A DNA stretch of 64,000 bases from contig JAUIRK010001047.1 in assembly GCA_030549495.1 (NCBI GenBank), positions 992,001-1,056,000 on the forward strand. Reading direction: 5' to 3'. This document shows, piece by piece, positions 1-10,444 of the stretch. This stretch comes from Nectonema munidae. Its lineage: Eukaryota; Nematomorpha; Nectonematoida; Nectonematidae. Every line of letters starts with the position of its first letter. Position 1 is the stretch's first letter. A model generated the notes under the pieces. The model made no database searches, was not told the origin of the DNA, and saw nothing but the letters and a program-made list of their open reading frames with translations. The translations under genes were made by a program, and so were the position numbers.

Positions 1-70
1 CTACTTTATTCCGCAAGCACAACCTGATGACGCTTCTCTTCTCGCAAATAATGAATCTCAGCCAGAAATG
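1..70 (+). CDS. Exon (partial) of the unidentified host gene
   Basis: Open in the frame starting at base 2, giving YFIPQAQPDDASLLANNE and a few more residues, then ending after an ATG codon at a GT donor (71-72). Phase 0, which matches the acceptor of the exon at 2881. The start of the exon lies outside the window. Confidence 0.6.
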
Positions 71-3000
71 GTATTTCATTTTTTCTTGAATTCTTGCATG
101 CATATGGAATGGAATCGCTTACAGCCAACAGTCGAATATTTCGAACTAAATTCGATGATCCGAATTCCCATATTGTAAACGTGGATTTAAACTACTTACA
201 ACGACAAAGGTGGGCGGCAAAAAGGAATTAATAATCGGAGAGCCTGTTCTCCATGTTTTGGTTAAATAAAATGATATTTTACCAAAATTCTTCTGCCTCA
301 GGTGAATCACATTTTAAATCCAATGGCCTCTTGGAGATAATCGACCAATGAATCAACGTCAATATAGAACGCGTTTCGTGTCAGTTTCCAAGTAACTTTA
401 TGCATTGAAACATGCGGAAAATATTGGAAAATTTCTCCATAAAGCGAATCAAAATATTACAAGATTTCTTTCTTCATATCTCCACTATACTGTTCTAAAT
501 TATTGACTTTCAATAAGTTCATTAATATCAAAAAACGAATAGAGGTTTTCAACTTGGCCTTTTCGTTTACAGGGTTAATTTTTTAACAAAAGCGCTGATC
601 ATTTGTAGTGTGCAATAATGCTTGCATTTCTGCCTTAAGGTTTAAAATTAAGAATGTTAATTTTTTTTAAAAAATCTTCAAAATAGCTAATCTATGTCGA
701 CATTTTTTTATTAAGTTCCCATTTTTTAAAATTGCAAAAAATTTATTTTTACAAACATTTCAGCCTATTTTCATTATCATCAATTTGTAGGTCTCCAAAT
801 TAAGTCTTATGATTTAAGTTATCAGGCTGTTTATTCTTCAGTGATAGACAACTTCCATTTTCTTACACGTCTCTCAAGTCGGGGATAAAAGAACTTTTAC
901 ACTGAAATGAATTAGAGCTGTTTCAAATAAAAATAATTCGTCGATCAAACGAGTGCAAAGGATTGACCACCTTGTCTATGTGCAGCCAAAAAATCCATGA
1001 CAATGTTAAATATATATATTGAGTTATTTATGTAAATAATATATCTACGTAAAAAAAACGGATTTTATGAAAATATTTCATTTGATGTGTATTTGACAGC
1101 AAATTTGACAAAACATTTCACAGATTGTCCTACCTTTTTCTATATATATTTTTATCATTTTTATGCTGATGTATATAGCCTATTGGAGTGTGCGTGTTAT
1201 AATCGATTGATCTATGCGACTGAGAGATAAAAATTTTAGATATTGCCTTACGCCCCTCCTAGTTTGGGAATCACTGCTCTAGAGTTTCTGATACATCAAC
1301 TAAGTGATGATATATATATCAAAGGCCGTATTACACTTGATGTCCGTGAAGGACGCAGGTTCTCCTTGCTTGAACTAATTCAAAGCGCACACAACCAAAA
1401 TACATATTTTTATCAATGACCTATCTAATATACAGAATAAAAAATATAATTAATGGTAAAACTTGAAACTCTTGAAAAGAAAGGTTTTGGCTATTGAAGA
1501 TGCATTAATTTCTTTTTCTGCATCCTAACACACTTTGAGACTTTTTGATGTTCTCGGAATGATGTTTGAACTGCTTCTTGTGGCTGTGGATAAGTATCAG
1601 CTAATGAGCCTCACATGATTAATTTTGAAAATACTTAAAATTTTATTGTAGGTATGGGAAAAGAGATGTTAATATAACTATCTTTTCTTCTATTTTTTAT
1701 ATATCTATTTTTTGGAAGACGGAATGAGAAGTGTTCTATAAAAATATATATAATTCTTATAAATCAATGAAAAGGAATACAGTAGACTCTCTCGAAACAG
1801 CACACCTTTGGGCGGACAAAAATTTTCCGGTTTATCGAAAAGTCTAATATAATCTCATTTTTTAACTTCAAATGGCCAAACCTTCGAGTGAATTGCTACG
1901 TAGTTTTAGCTAAGTTCAATGAGTCAAACAAAACAAGCAAAGGAAATATTAAGGAAGAATTAAACAATTATAAATAATCAAAAACTCAGAAACACTAAAA
2001 ACATGAAAAAATAAAATTAATTTTAGTTGAATCACTTAAGTTTGTCTAATTATATTGATAAAGATTGTTGATTAAATGTAAATTATATTTACATCTTTTA
2101 TAGAAGTTTTAAAAAAAAATCAATCTTGGATTCAGGTTATTCAAAAATTATCAACGAAAAAAAATAAACTCAGAAATAAGTCTTAATTTTAGTAATATTT
2201 AACTAACAGTCCGGTTTTTAGAAAGCATTTTAGTAGTTTTAGACAAATAATTTTACCGGATTTCGGAATTCTGGTTTTCATCAGCAATCATAGGGCATTT
2301 TGGGACCACAACAAAATTCCGTTTTTTCGTGAAGTTCGGTTTGTGGAGAGTCTGACAATTGACATAATATAAAAGAGTAAAATACATTTAAAACACGCTA
2401 AGAAAAAAAAGCCAGAAATCGGAACAAGTAAAGCTTCAGGCAAAAAGGAAAATAAACAATGATTCAGAAGAGTTTATTTCTCTTACACCGTTTATAATTT
2501 TAACACATAAAGAGAACAACGCTATATTGAAAATTTATAGTGCGTTTGGGCCTAAATTCTTATATATCCACATAAGAATAGGCCTAATCAGACATATATT
2601 GCTGTACTACTAATTTTCCAAATCCTTATAATGGTGTTTTTGCTTTTTTACAGTACTACTCAGTTAATCCTGTTTGAATAGAAAAAAATTGTTTAGTTCT
2701 TATCGGTGGAATTTTATGTAAAAATAGTGAAAAAATTAATGGTGCTGGTGTGCTAAAGTAAAATGAATAACGATTCTTAAATTGATAGCTCTATGTCCCA
2801 TGGTGTGGTTGTTGTAAAAACATTTTCCTTTTTTCATTCAGCATTGACTTAAATGTTCTTCTCAACTTTCATTCGCGTAGGAAAGCACTCACCAAATACT
2901 AGAACACATCACAAAGTCTACAGAGAAAATGCAGGCAACCTCTGCTCCTTCCTTGGTTGATGCCACCGTTGGGGAGGCTCTTGAGGGCGGAGTTGGTGTG

Positions 3001-6000
3001 GAAACATCCATCTCCCTCACTCACTCCACCGATGCCTACAGCGATCCAGCGAAAACCACATGTGTCACTGATGTGAGCGTAGACTCCTTACTCATGCAAG
3101 TGAGCGAAGGAACCAATCTCCAAGATTTCGTAGTTTCTTCTGGAAATGGAGATGGAAGCTGTGTCGTTGGAGGTAGTGGTGGTAGTAGTGACATTATTAC
3201 ATCTATATCAATCCCAGTCAGCAACGCCGACGAAGAACAAAATGGTGTCGGTAAGCATTCCTTAAATTAAACCATACTGGTTTCACCCCCGTTTTCCCGA
3301 CATTCACACTCTGACTCTGACACTGTTTTCATCAAACAAAATGTTCTCAGCCCATTCTGTGAATTTCGTTAATCTGACACAATTTCCATAATATCATTTG
3401 GTGCAACACATCAAATAAAGTGGAGAGTCATTGTGGGCTTAAGACATCAACACATGAGCAAATAGTACACTCCAGTGTTGCCACAGCTGGGTTTTTAAAC
3501 CAAGATCTTGGTTTGAAATGATGAAGCTTGGTTTTTAATTTTTTCTTTTGAATTATTCGTTTTTTCAAAAAATGGTGAATTTTTTTCTGGTAACTAATTT
3601 TTAGATAAAAGTGTTGATTTAAACATAGAAAAAGTTAAAATTAATAAATAATTATTTTTTAATTTTTTTAATTTATTTTTCATTATAATTTTGTTTTACT
3701 CAAAAATGGAATCTTGTGTTTCTAAAAATAAAGAAAAAACTTGGTATCCTCAAGCTTTCAAAAGTGAATGGTTGGAAATTGAAGAATGTAAAGATGGGCT
3801 AAAATGTAACAAAAATAACAATAAAAATAGTTACTGAATTTGTTGTAGCGTTGTTTTGAAAAACGCTAATAAATCCATGCTTTCATCTCGGCAAAACAAC
3901 AAAGCATAAAATAAATTTTGAAGCTTCAAAATCGACCACTAATATTTCACAATATTTTCGGAAGAAAGACACTTCCAAAGCAGAAAATATTGCATTTGCT
4001 GAAGCTATTCTTTATATATAAAAAAGAAAAAAAAATTTTTTCTCGTATTGATCATTTGCCAGAAATTTGCAGAAAAGCTTTTCCGGGCAGAGAAATAGCT
4101 AAGTCAGTGAGTTTCAAAAGATCAAAATCGATGGTCTTGCATACTATGGAAAAAAGATTTATATGAAATTTGTCGGCAAAAAATGTTCTGTTATCATAGA
4201 TGAAAGTACTGACATTTCGACTACTTGTAATTGTTATAGAAATTATGGATGTGAAGGATGCTTTATTAACTACATTTGCTGTTAAAAATGGATCTGCGAG
4301 AAATCTTTTTGTTTCCTCTAATTCATTTTTCAATGAAGAAAATATTCCATTGAAAAATATCATAGGCCTCTCTAGTGATTATTGTTCTACGATGCTTGGT
4401 AAAAATAATGGCTTTCAAAGATATTTAAAAATCGAACCAGAGTTTTAACAAGTAATGACAACAATCGCGTATACAAATGTTGACGCTGATATTGAAATAG
4501 CTAACAAGTTAATTGAACAAGAAATCATCTCTTTAGTTTTACATTCTAGAGTGGATGCCCATAATCCAACAGGCGATGAAGACTAGAAAAACACTTCTGA
4601 CTGTCTTAAAGTTCATCGAGTGCGACCCACAATTACACTCTCGTCACTACCATAACATGGCCTTGCTCAAAGATTTGCAGCAAAAATCAATAGAAAAATC
4701 AAAACAGGTTCTATTGAAGATTTTTTTGAAAGGGCGTAAATGTTTTGAATTTGATATTTTTAAACTCTGTTTGACAAACATATATTTCAGCTTGAGCTGA
4801 GTGTTTCCATAAAAATTTCCAAGATAACATCCTTTAAATATACTTCGTTAATCCGACAAAAAAACTTTGAAACAAACGATGCCGGATAAACAAGGTCTGA
4901 CTGTAGTAGAGAACTTTTTTTTAAAGATTTATATAAATTTACTAAAACTTTAAATCAATAATATTAAAAAAAATCATGTGTATTTAAGTTTTCTAATACT
5001 GTTCTTCTTGACCACAATATCTTATGTTCGAATCTACGTCAAACCTTCTTCGCTCATACTTGGATCCAAACCTCACAACTGTGACTTCGAAGAAGAAAAA
5101 CTCCACTCTACATTTACCGTATTTAGTCTAAAAACAAAAGCATTACACTCATCTGTCAAATATTTGAAAACTGGAATTTTATTCCTTGACATTATTTAAG
5201 AAAATGTTTTATAATTCATTTCATTTAATACCAGAAAAACCTTCTGTACCAGATTTTTGAAAAATATTCTTTTGCTTATCAATTTTTATATCTTGAAGTA
5301 GACGTTTTTATTTTATTGAACAGTTGTGTCGCATTAGCCCTAAAATATTTAAATTTAGTTTGCAAGCAACTTTCAAGCCTGCGTATATTTATTTAGAAGC
5401 ATCCACAGGACAGCACTACTATTACGATGCAAGTACCAACAGCCTGATTCCAGCCAATATCGACTCTACCACAGAGGGCAATGCAAACAGCATACCCCTT
5501 TCTCTCCTCGTTTCCGACGATGGTAAGCTATTTTTCTTAGGTGTGATATCTACTGTATACGCCTACATAAATATTCGTGTACTATATAGCTAGCTTTGTG
5601 AACAGATCTGCACATATTCGATATAAATGGATATGATTGAGGGCTTACTTGCCAATTCACGCCTGAAAATACGCTATTGTACTTCTATTTGCATTATTTT
5701 ATATCAAATTGTGTATGTAAAGTGGCGTTTGGAGAACAGAGGGGGGGGGGGGGGTGGTTTGTGCCATGTCCCCTTCTTCTTAACTCGTGCAAGACAAAGT
5801 ATGGCTTTTTACTCCGCATGTTTAGACTTGATTTTTAAAAAGGAAAAAAATATAATGCCTAATCAAAAATTAAAACGAATTTTTTTTCAAACTATTTTGC
5901 ATTGAAAGAAAGACAAAATAAATTTGATTGGGAATACAATTTTTTACGACGTTTTTCTTGATAGGTCACTCTTATGACTGAGTATATAGTAAAAAGGGTG

Positions 6001-7862
6001 AATTTTTTTCCTCGGGTTTTGTGCAAAAAATGTCAATCTTTATTTTATATGAATAAAATTTCATTGGATCATAAAAAGAAAGTTATATAACTCTCTGTAA
6101 GATAGTTGTGACATCAAAATTTTTTAAAAATTTAGGCCATCTAAATACAGAAACTTCATGAAATTTACGCTAATTTCTTAGCTTAAAAAATAATTTTTCT
6201 TTAGAAAAAATAGAATAATATAGATAAAAAGGTTTTTACAATTATAAGAACTAAGATTTATAAAGTAAACTTGTTAGCAAAAAAAGTTATTTTTTTTAAA
6301 TCAAAACTAGACACTATTACTATTTGGGGGCGCGTGTAAGGTTGACTAGATTACTGGCTTAGATTTCCGACATCACGAGTTCAATTCCAGCTCTAGTCTT
6401 CATTACGCATAGTTCAACACAGAGGGCGCAAATGTGCTTTCTCGATGGAAACTCCTGTGAAAATGGTGGGTACCTTCACCATTTTTACAAAAATTCATCA
6501 CACAACAGAAAATTATGAGAAATTTATCAAAATTGTGTTATTTTCTAAATCAAACGATCTATGCGTTATTATCATAAAATTGGGTATATTGGTTGCTCCA
6601 GACCACTTTCTAATAATTTGCTAAGTGAGAAAGTTTTGTAACTTTCTCGTAAAATGTAAAAGTAACGCAAATAAAAGCATCTTTATTACACAATGTTGCA
6701 ATTTTTTTTATTTATGATAGATACATTTATAAAAGAAATCAAAGCATAGAACAAATGTACAAAAAGCAATAAAAGAATCTTCAATTTTATTGACATAAAG
6801 GGCATACTAACTTTGTATCGTTCTTACAAATATACTTTCTACAGAGGTCACATTTTCTTGTCCCTCTACTTTTTGGCGTACAGCCTAGTACTGAACAAAA
6901 TGCATGGGAAGATTATGGTTCATTTCTTTCAACCACAGTTTCAATTCCAAAAAAAGTCAAAATATTTCTTTTTATGCCACTCAAACTAGAACAGTTTGAT
7001 CTCAAGTCCATATTGCATGTAGTGCTAGGATTACTTTAATATTTTTTTTCGTTGTTTTTATGCTGATTTTGGTTTCGTTTGGGAGTATTTGCTTCCAAGA
7101 ATTAGCCAATCTTAAACTATGTTATCTATTTTATTTTTAGGCATGTCTTCCACTAGTGGGATTATTTCTTCATCCGATCTACCTCAGAGTGAGTCTCAAC
7201 AGCCTGTCTACTATATCTTACCTGCTCAAAATGGTACATGATTTCTATTGCTTTTTCTGTTCTGTATATCTCATAACATTTACGCTCAATACTTTTACCG
7301 GTACAAACTTTTAAAATAATAATAAAACTTCTGAAATGACTTTTTCAAATCTTTTTTATTTTTTAAAGATTCTTATGTGTTATGTTTTTATATTCTATTT
7401 ATGCATGAAAAGTCTTTTAGAAATATTTTCCTGTAATATGAATTATTTATATTACTATATTTAGTCCTTTAACTTCCTATTGAGAGATTTTGGAACATTT
7501 TTCTCTACCTTTTCAGCGTAATAATAACTCGATATCTACATCATGTTTTGTGAAACGTTGCTTCTTACAACTAACCTTTTATTTTCTCTTTTTTAGATCA
7601 ATAAGAATTTAAGAAGTTGTTGTCTTTTCTTCTGCTTTGAATGGATTACATGTGTGAAAATAATATTAGCTATGGCTTCTGAATTAACTTCTAAAAGATT
7701 ACACTTATATACATACATATATTTATATAATTAATTAAAACTCATTTTTGTCTGTGTGGGCAACATTAGACATTGTAGTAAGTTAAAAATTTGTCTCATT
7801 TTATGATGTGGTTTGAGTGACTATCAATACTTGATTGTGTGCATTACTAGTTCAGAAATAAA
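1..7862 (+). CDS. 3' end of an unidentified multi-exon host gene (five exons seen)
   Basis: Five exons chain in one open frame: 1-70 (upstream part outside the window), 2881-3250, about 5367-5522, 7141-7233 and 7597-7604, with the stop at 7602-7604. Junction phases agree: 0, then 1, 1, 1. Donors are gtatttc, gtaagc, gtaagc and gtacat; acceptors at exons 2, 4 and 5 follow pyrimidine tracts ending in TAG. The joined C-terminus is rich in Ser, Thr, Gly and Gln, without zinc-finger or enzyme motifs, and ends PVYYILPAQNDQ. The composition resembles activation or linker regions of transcription regulators, but this is only an impression and I do not recognise the gene. Introns carry a Tigger-type MITE, hAT and Tigger relics, a piggyBac end and a SINE. 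The 5' boundary of exon 3 is the weak point: the stronger-looking acceptor at 5323 would give a stop in the required phase. Confidence 0.7.
200..524. repeat. Dispersed ~320 bp repeat, copy 1 (second copy at 61955-62284)
   Basis: This stretch of intron 1 is repeated in the same orientation about 61 kb away, with only scattered substitutions and short indels. Homology starts near 'gacaaaggtgggcgg' and stops near 'aataagttcatta'. The minus strand of both copies can be read as a short peptide containing YFDSLYGEIFQYFPHVSMHK (copy 1) or a close variant (copy 2), so the repeat may be a fragment of an element's coding region. I cannot name the family. Confidence 0.8.
1780..2356. mobile_element. Tigger/pogo-type MITE in intron 1
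   Basis: The left end CAGTAGACTCTCTCGAAAC and the reverse complement of the right end, GTCAGACTCTCCACAAAC, share the AGACTCTC core typical of Tigger/pogo termini. The left end follows a TA dinucleotide. About 577 bp, no coding capacity, AT-rich interior. Terminal repeats are short and diverged, so the exact right end is uncertain by a few bases. Confidence 0.55.
2881..3250 (+). CDS. Internal exon of the unidentified host gene
   Basis: Begins after 'ttcgcgtag', reads ESTHQILEHITKSTEKMQ and on through a Ser/Thr/Gly-rich stretch with a GGSGGSSD segment, and ends in phase 1 at GTC G followed by gtaagc. Codon use and GC content are clearly higher than in the flanking intron. The reading continues open without needing its internal ATG (2929), so this is better read as an internal exon than as a start. 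Confidence 0.75.
3706..4448 (+). pseudogene. hAT transposase relic (BED/TTF-finger type) in intron 2
   Basis: From the ATG at 3706 the frame reads MESCVSKNKEKTWYPQAFKS followed by EWLEIEE, the usual start of hAT proteins with an N-terminal TTF/BED-like finger. Downstream, in other frames, are LPEICRKAFPGREIAKSVSF (about 4055-4115), the conserved IIDESTDIS (about 4190-4217) and NIIGLSSDYCSTMLGKNNGF (about 4353-4415), the hAT region around the second catalytic position. A stop interrupts the frame at about 3837, followed by frameshifts; the C-terminal dimerisation domain is absent. A dead copy inside an intron of the host gene. Confidence 0.8.
4450..4903 (+). pseudogene. Tigger/pogo transposase C-terminal relic with 3' terminal repeat
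   Basis: About 4488-4580 reads DIEIANKLIEQEIISLVLHS, and after a frameshift 4555-4740 gives the typical Tigger tail: a run of helices ending LLKDLQQKSIEKSKQVLLKI. Downstream, 4860-4903 ends 'aaggtctgactg' followed by TA; its reverse complement CAGTCAGACCTTGTTTATCC is a Tigger-like terminal repeat with the TA target. The 5' end and DDE core are missing, removed or masked by the adjacent hAT relic. Confidence 0.7.
5367..5522 (+). CDS. Internal exon of the unidentified host gene (5' edge uncertain)
   Basis: Reads ATFKPAYIYLEASTGQHYYY and then DASTNSLIPAN, ending SDDG in phase 1 at a gtaagc donor. The start after 'tttgcaag' is the only nearby AG that keeps the frame with the preceding exon. The stronger acceptor at 5321-5323 opens a frame only in phase 0, so either a different upstream exon joins here or alternative splicing occurs. 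Confidence 0.6.
6331..6480 (+). mobile_element. tRNA-derived SINE, copy 1
   Basis: A pol III-like B box (gagttcaattcc at 6377-6388) lies downstream of a weak A-box-like stretch (ttactggctta). The tail 'gggcgcaaatgtgctttctc' then 'gatggaaactcctgtg' is shared, in reverse complement, with copies at 27912 and 41612. No cloverleaf with CCA-end geometry can be drawn, so this is not a functional tRNA gene. Confidence 0.6.
6787..7040 (-). pseudogene. piggyBac transposase C-terminus with Cys-rich finger (element A)
   Basis: On the minus strand the frame reads NMDLRSNCSSLSGIKRN, a linker with one stop, and then VLGCTPKSRGTRKCDLCRKY followed by ICKNDTKLVCPLCQ and a stop at 6787-6789. The spacing of cysteines (C..CxxC..C...CxxC) is that of the C-terminal cysteine-rich domain of piggyBac transposases, which in characterised members binds the transposon ends. 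It is closely similar to the tail of piggyBac B (RRCDICHRFIFKNHTSFVCP), so both belong to one lineage. Confidence 0.75.
7141..7233 (+). CDS. Penultimate exon of the unidentified host gene
   Basis: Strong acceptor (tattttatttttag) and donor (atg|gtacatg). In the phase inherited from the previous exon it reads MSSTSGIISSSDLPQSESQQ then PVYYILPAQN, and leaves phase 1. Ser- and Gln-rich, no recognisable motif. Confidence 0.7.
7597..7604 (+). CDS. Terminal coding exon (last two codons and stop) of the host gene
   Basis: After a strong acceptor (attttctcttttttag at 7596) the split codon gives Asp, then Gln and TAA at 7602-7604. The 3' UTR follows without another exon to the polyadenylation signal. 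Confidence 0.65.
7857..7862 (+). terminator. AATAAA polyadenylation signal of the host gene
   Basis: Canonical AATAAA about 255 bp after the stop codon, followed by a T-rich region. It is the first canonical hexamer seen after the stop, so the transcript probably ends near 7880. Confidence 0.6.
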
Positions 7863-7879
7863 GATTTTTGAATAATTTT

Positions 7880-8321
7880 TTATGCTAAATGATTTCGGGC
7901 ATTTATCTTCGCTTGTCTTTTACCTATCCTTTTTTGAGATTGATATATTATTGCAATAATATATAATTAATTAATTTAAATATAAACAATGACTAAAAAA
8001 TATAGAGATTTTACTTTTATTGTGTACTTAGTCATTTCAATTATGCCAATTATATGAAATTTTTTAAAATTAAAAAATTATTAAATGATAAAATTTATTG
8101 AAAAAAAGAATTATATTTTAATGAGTATTTAAAATGTAATCAAATAAAAATATTATTTTAATTGAATCTGTGCTGCTTTAATGCATAGTAAAACTTTCTA
8201 TTTTTAGCCATATTTTTATGTTAACCCATTTATGACCAATGTTCCCAAAGGGAACGCAGACGAATTCCTACTTTACATGGAATTTAATAGGAATTACTAA
8301 AGTCGCCTGCTTTGCTTGGTC
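7880..8321. other. Intergenic AT-rich DNA with a possible piggyBac-like terminus
   Basis: No gene seen. At 8222 TTAA is followed by CCCATTTATGACCAATGTT, which resembles the piggyBac-type MITE end CCCTTTGAGGACCAACATT at 16166, but no partner end is obvious here. Confidence 0.4.
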
Positions 8322-9670
8322 CCCTAATAGTGCCGAGAGGGGGGGAGGGGGTTTTCAACCCCCCTAAACAAAAACCTACTTCGTACGAAATCAGCTTTAC
8401 TGCTTGCTATGGGGCTACTTGACTTTTCCTATAATTGCTAGCTGCATCTTTTGATACCATTTTAATGACAGTTCGATGACCTTTCCATGTCCAAATCTGT
8501 GAATGAATATCAAAATTTATAGGTTTTCAGAAAAATTTTGATGCTATTTTTATTAAAGCGCAAAACTTGTGTTTTAAATAAAAAGATTATTTGAAATGTC
8601 AGAAAAGGAATAACTTTATGTGTATATTTAGACATTTAACATTCTATATTTAAAAATTTTCTGAAATTCACCAATATTTTTGAGAATGTGTTAATTAAAA
8701 TTTTCTTTGATATAACTATATCTAATGAAATATACTTTCAAGTACTACATCAAAATATGTTGAATTGGACACTGTGATTTCATTTTTGGCAATCATAAAG
8801 GAAAATTACATATTATGTGTGTAAAAATTGCGGGTATCCCCTAAAATTAGCCTATTAAACAAGCATTAGAATTTTTTTTAGAGAATACGTTTTTTATAAA
8901 AATAATTTTAAAAAACGTACACTTTTATGTTGTAAAATTTTATTAGTGTGAAACAACTGTGGTTTTTTATTTTTGTGATAAACAAGGCTTACTTAGGAAA
9001 TCTGATAAAAAAAATTGTGGTTTTTATCTAATCCTATCTACGACAATTTTAATTCAAATTATATAACAATTTCATGTTTTAGAGAAATTGGCAAAGAAAA
9101 CTCTATTTTTAGGCTGTTTTACATTTAGAGTTTAAAATAATAAGTGTGAAACAAATTTGTGGTTTTTTAATACTCGTTTTTGCAAAACAATCAAATGAAC
9201 CTGTCGATACTTTAAAAACATTTCATAACTTCTTCACATAATATCAGTATAGATAACTAACAATGATTATACAAAAATTACTAACTCAAAAAATACCCTA
9301 TATTCAGTTATAAAAGCTGTTGCGGCTTTATTTAAAAAGACAAATGGGAACTACGCCGTGCTCTGAACACAAATAATAATTTACCTTAGATTTTTTTGTT
9401 CAGGTAAATATATTAACTTCGCTATAAGTGAAAATTTATCCTTTTACAAACTTTTTTCCGGGAGTTGAGTATGAAATTTTAATTCTATATCTAATGAGAA
9501 AATTTTAAGCGATTAAACCTTGTCTAAACATACACTTGAACGTTTAGAAGCTAGTTACAACTCAAATTTCAGATATTTAAAAAAAGTAAGGATGAATAGA
9601 AGGGGGGAGGGGGGGTTGAAAAGACCCCCTTCGGCACAGAGGAATGAGAAAAAGCTCGGCACAATTAGGG
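8322..9670. mobile_element. 1.35 kb non-coding element with 16 bp terminal inverted repeats
   Basis: The left end CCCTAATAGTGCCGAG (8322-8337) matches the reverse complement of the right end (9655-9670) at 15 of 16 positions. Both ends are followed inwards by runs of G and a C-rich mirror (ggggg..ttcaaccccc). There is no open frame of note. The subterminal block around 8400-8500 (agctgcatcttttgatacc) recurs inverted at 30533-30600, and a similar end (CCCTATTAGTGCTGGAG read on the minus strand) lies at 32382-32398. No clear target duplication was found, so the superfamily is unassigned. Confidence 0.6.
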
Positions 9671-10440
9671 TTGGGTTAAAAACGATACACTAATCTAATA
9701 CGACTAATCACCTGCAGCTATATATTTTACTTGCGGATGTTTATGGCTTGCTATTTATGTTTATCCGATTTCTACGTTAAATGTGTATTTTTTCTATTTC
9801 AACTTTCTTGTTAAATATTACATATCTCTTCTTGGCTATCTTGTAATTTGATATTTTTATATAATACCTGTTTGTTTTAATAAGAAATTAGCTAATCAAA
9901 AAGCTTTTTTACAAGATCTTTGAAAAATCAATTCATTGATTTTCATTTTTCAAAAAATAAATTAATCATATTTGTGATTTAAAAAAAAGGTGTATCAGTT
10001 GACTGGCAAGCCAACAGGAAGGCAAAAAATACACAGAAAAACCTTGCAGATTACTTATATATGTAAATGTTAAAAACGTTTACATGAAAAAATCACTTAT
10101 CAGACTAACTAAAATGTGACATATTTATTGAGAACAGAAGCGTACTCCGAATTTTTTTCTAGAAGGGGGGAGTGGGAGTCTAATTAATTTTAAAAAGTAT
10201 TTTTTAAAAATAAATAAAAAAAAATTATCAAAAAAAATCTGACATCTGAAGAAGTCGATATATCGGGTGATGCGAATAATATTAATGTAAGTTATGCCCA
10301 AAAGTGAAGTTTTAATATTGAGGAAGTTTGATGTACTATTTTTATCTTTGAAATTCTCAAAATAGAAATTGAACATATGGAAAATTGAAATATATTAAGA
10401 AAGTTTTTGAAACTTTCAATCGCAGTTTTCATTCCAAAAA
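9671..10440. other. AT-rich intergenic DNA
   Basis: No gene or repeat that I can support, apart from a short G-rich run near 10165. It may include the degraded 5' end of the hAT relic that follows. Confidence 0.4.
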
Positions 10441-10444
10441 ACTC

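Larger units (their letters stand above)
5784..7040 (-). mobile_element. piggyBac element A, 3' half (minus strand), in intron 3
   Basis: A TTAA at 5780-5783 is followed by ctcgtgcaagacaaagtatg. This matches the 3' end of the better-preserved piggyBac B at 24614, including the shared 'agtatgg.tttttactcc'. The minus strand from about 7040 to 6787 encodes the transposase C-terminus. The 5' half and the other terminal repeat are not visible, so the element is truncated or the rest is too diverged. A SINE lies inside it. A run of 14 G at 5741-5754 sits just outside the TTAA end. Confidence 0.65.

Noticed and set aside
3036-3224. Minus-strand frame of 62 residues
   Set aside because: Antisense to an exon with consistent splice phases.
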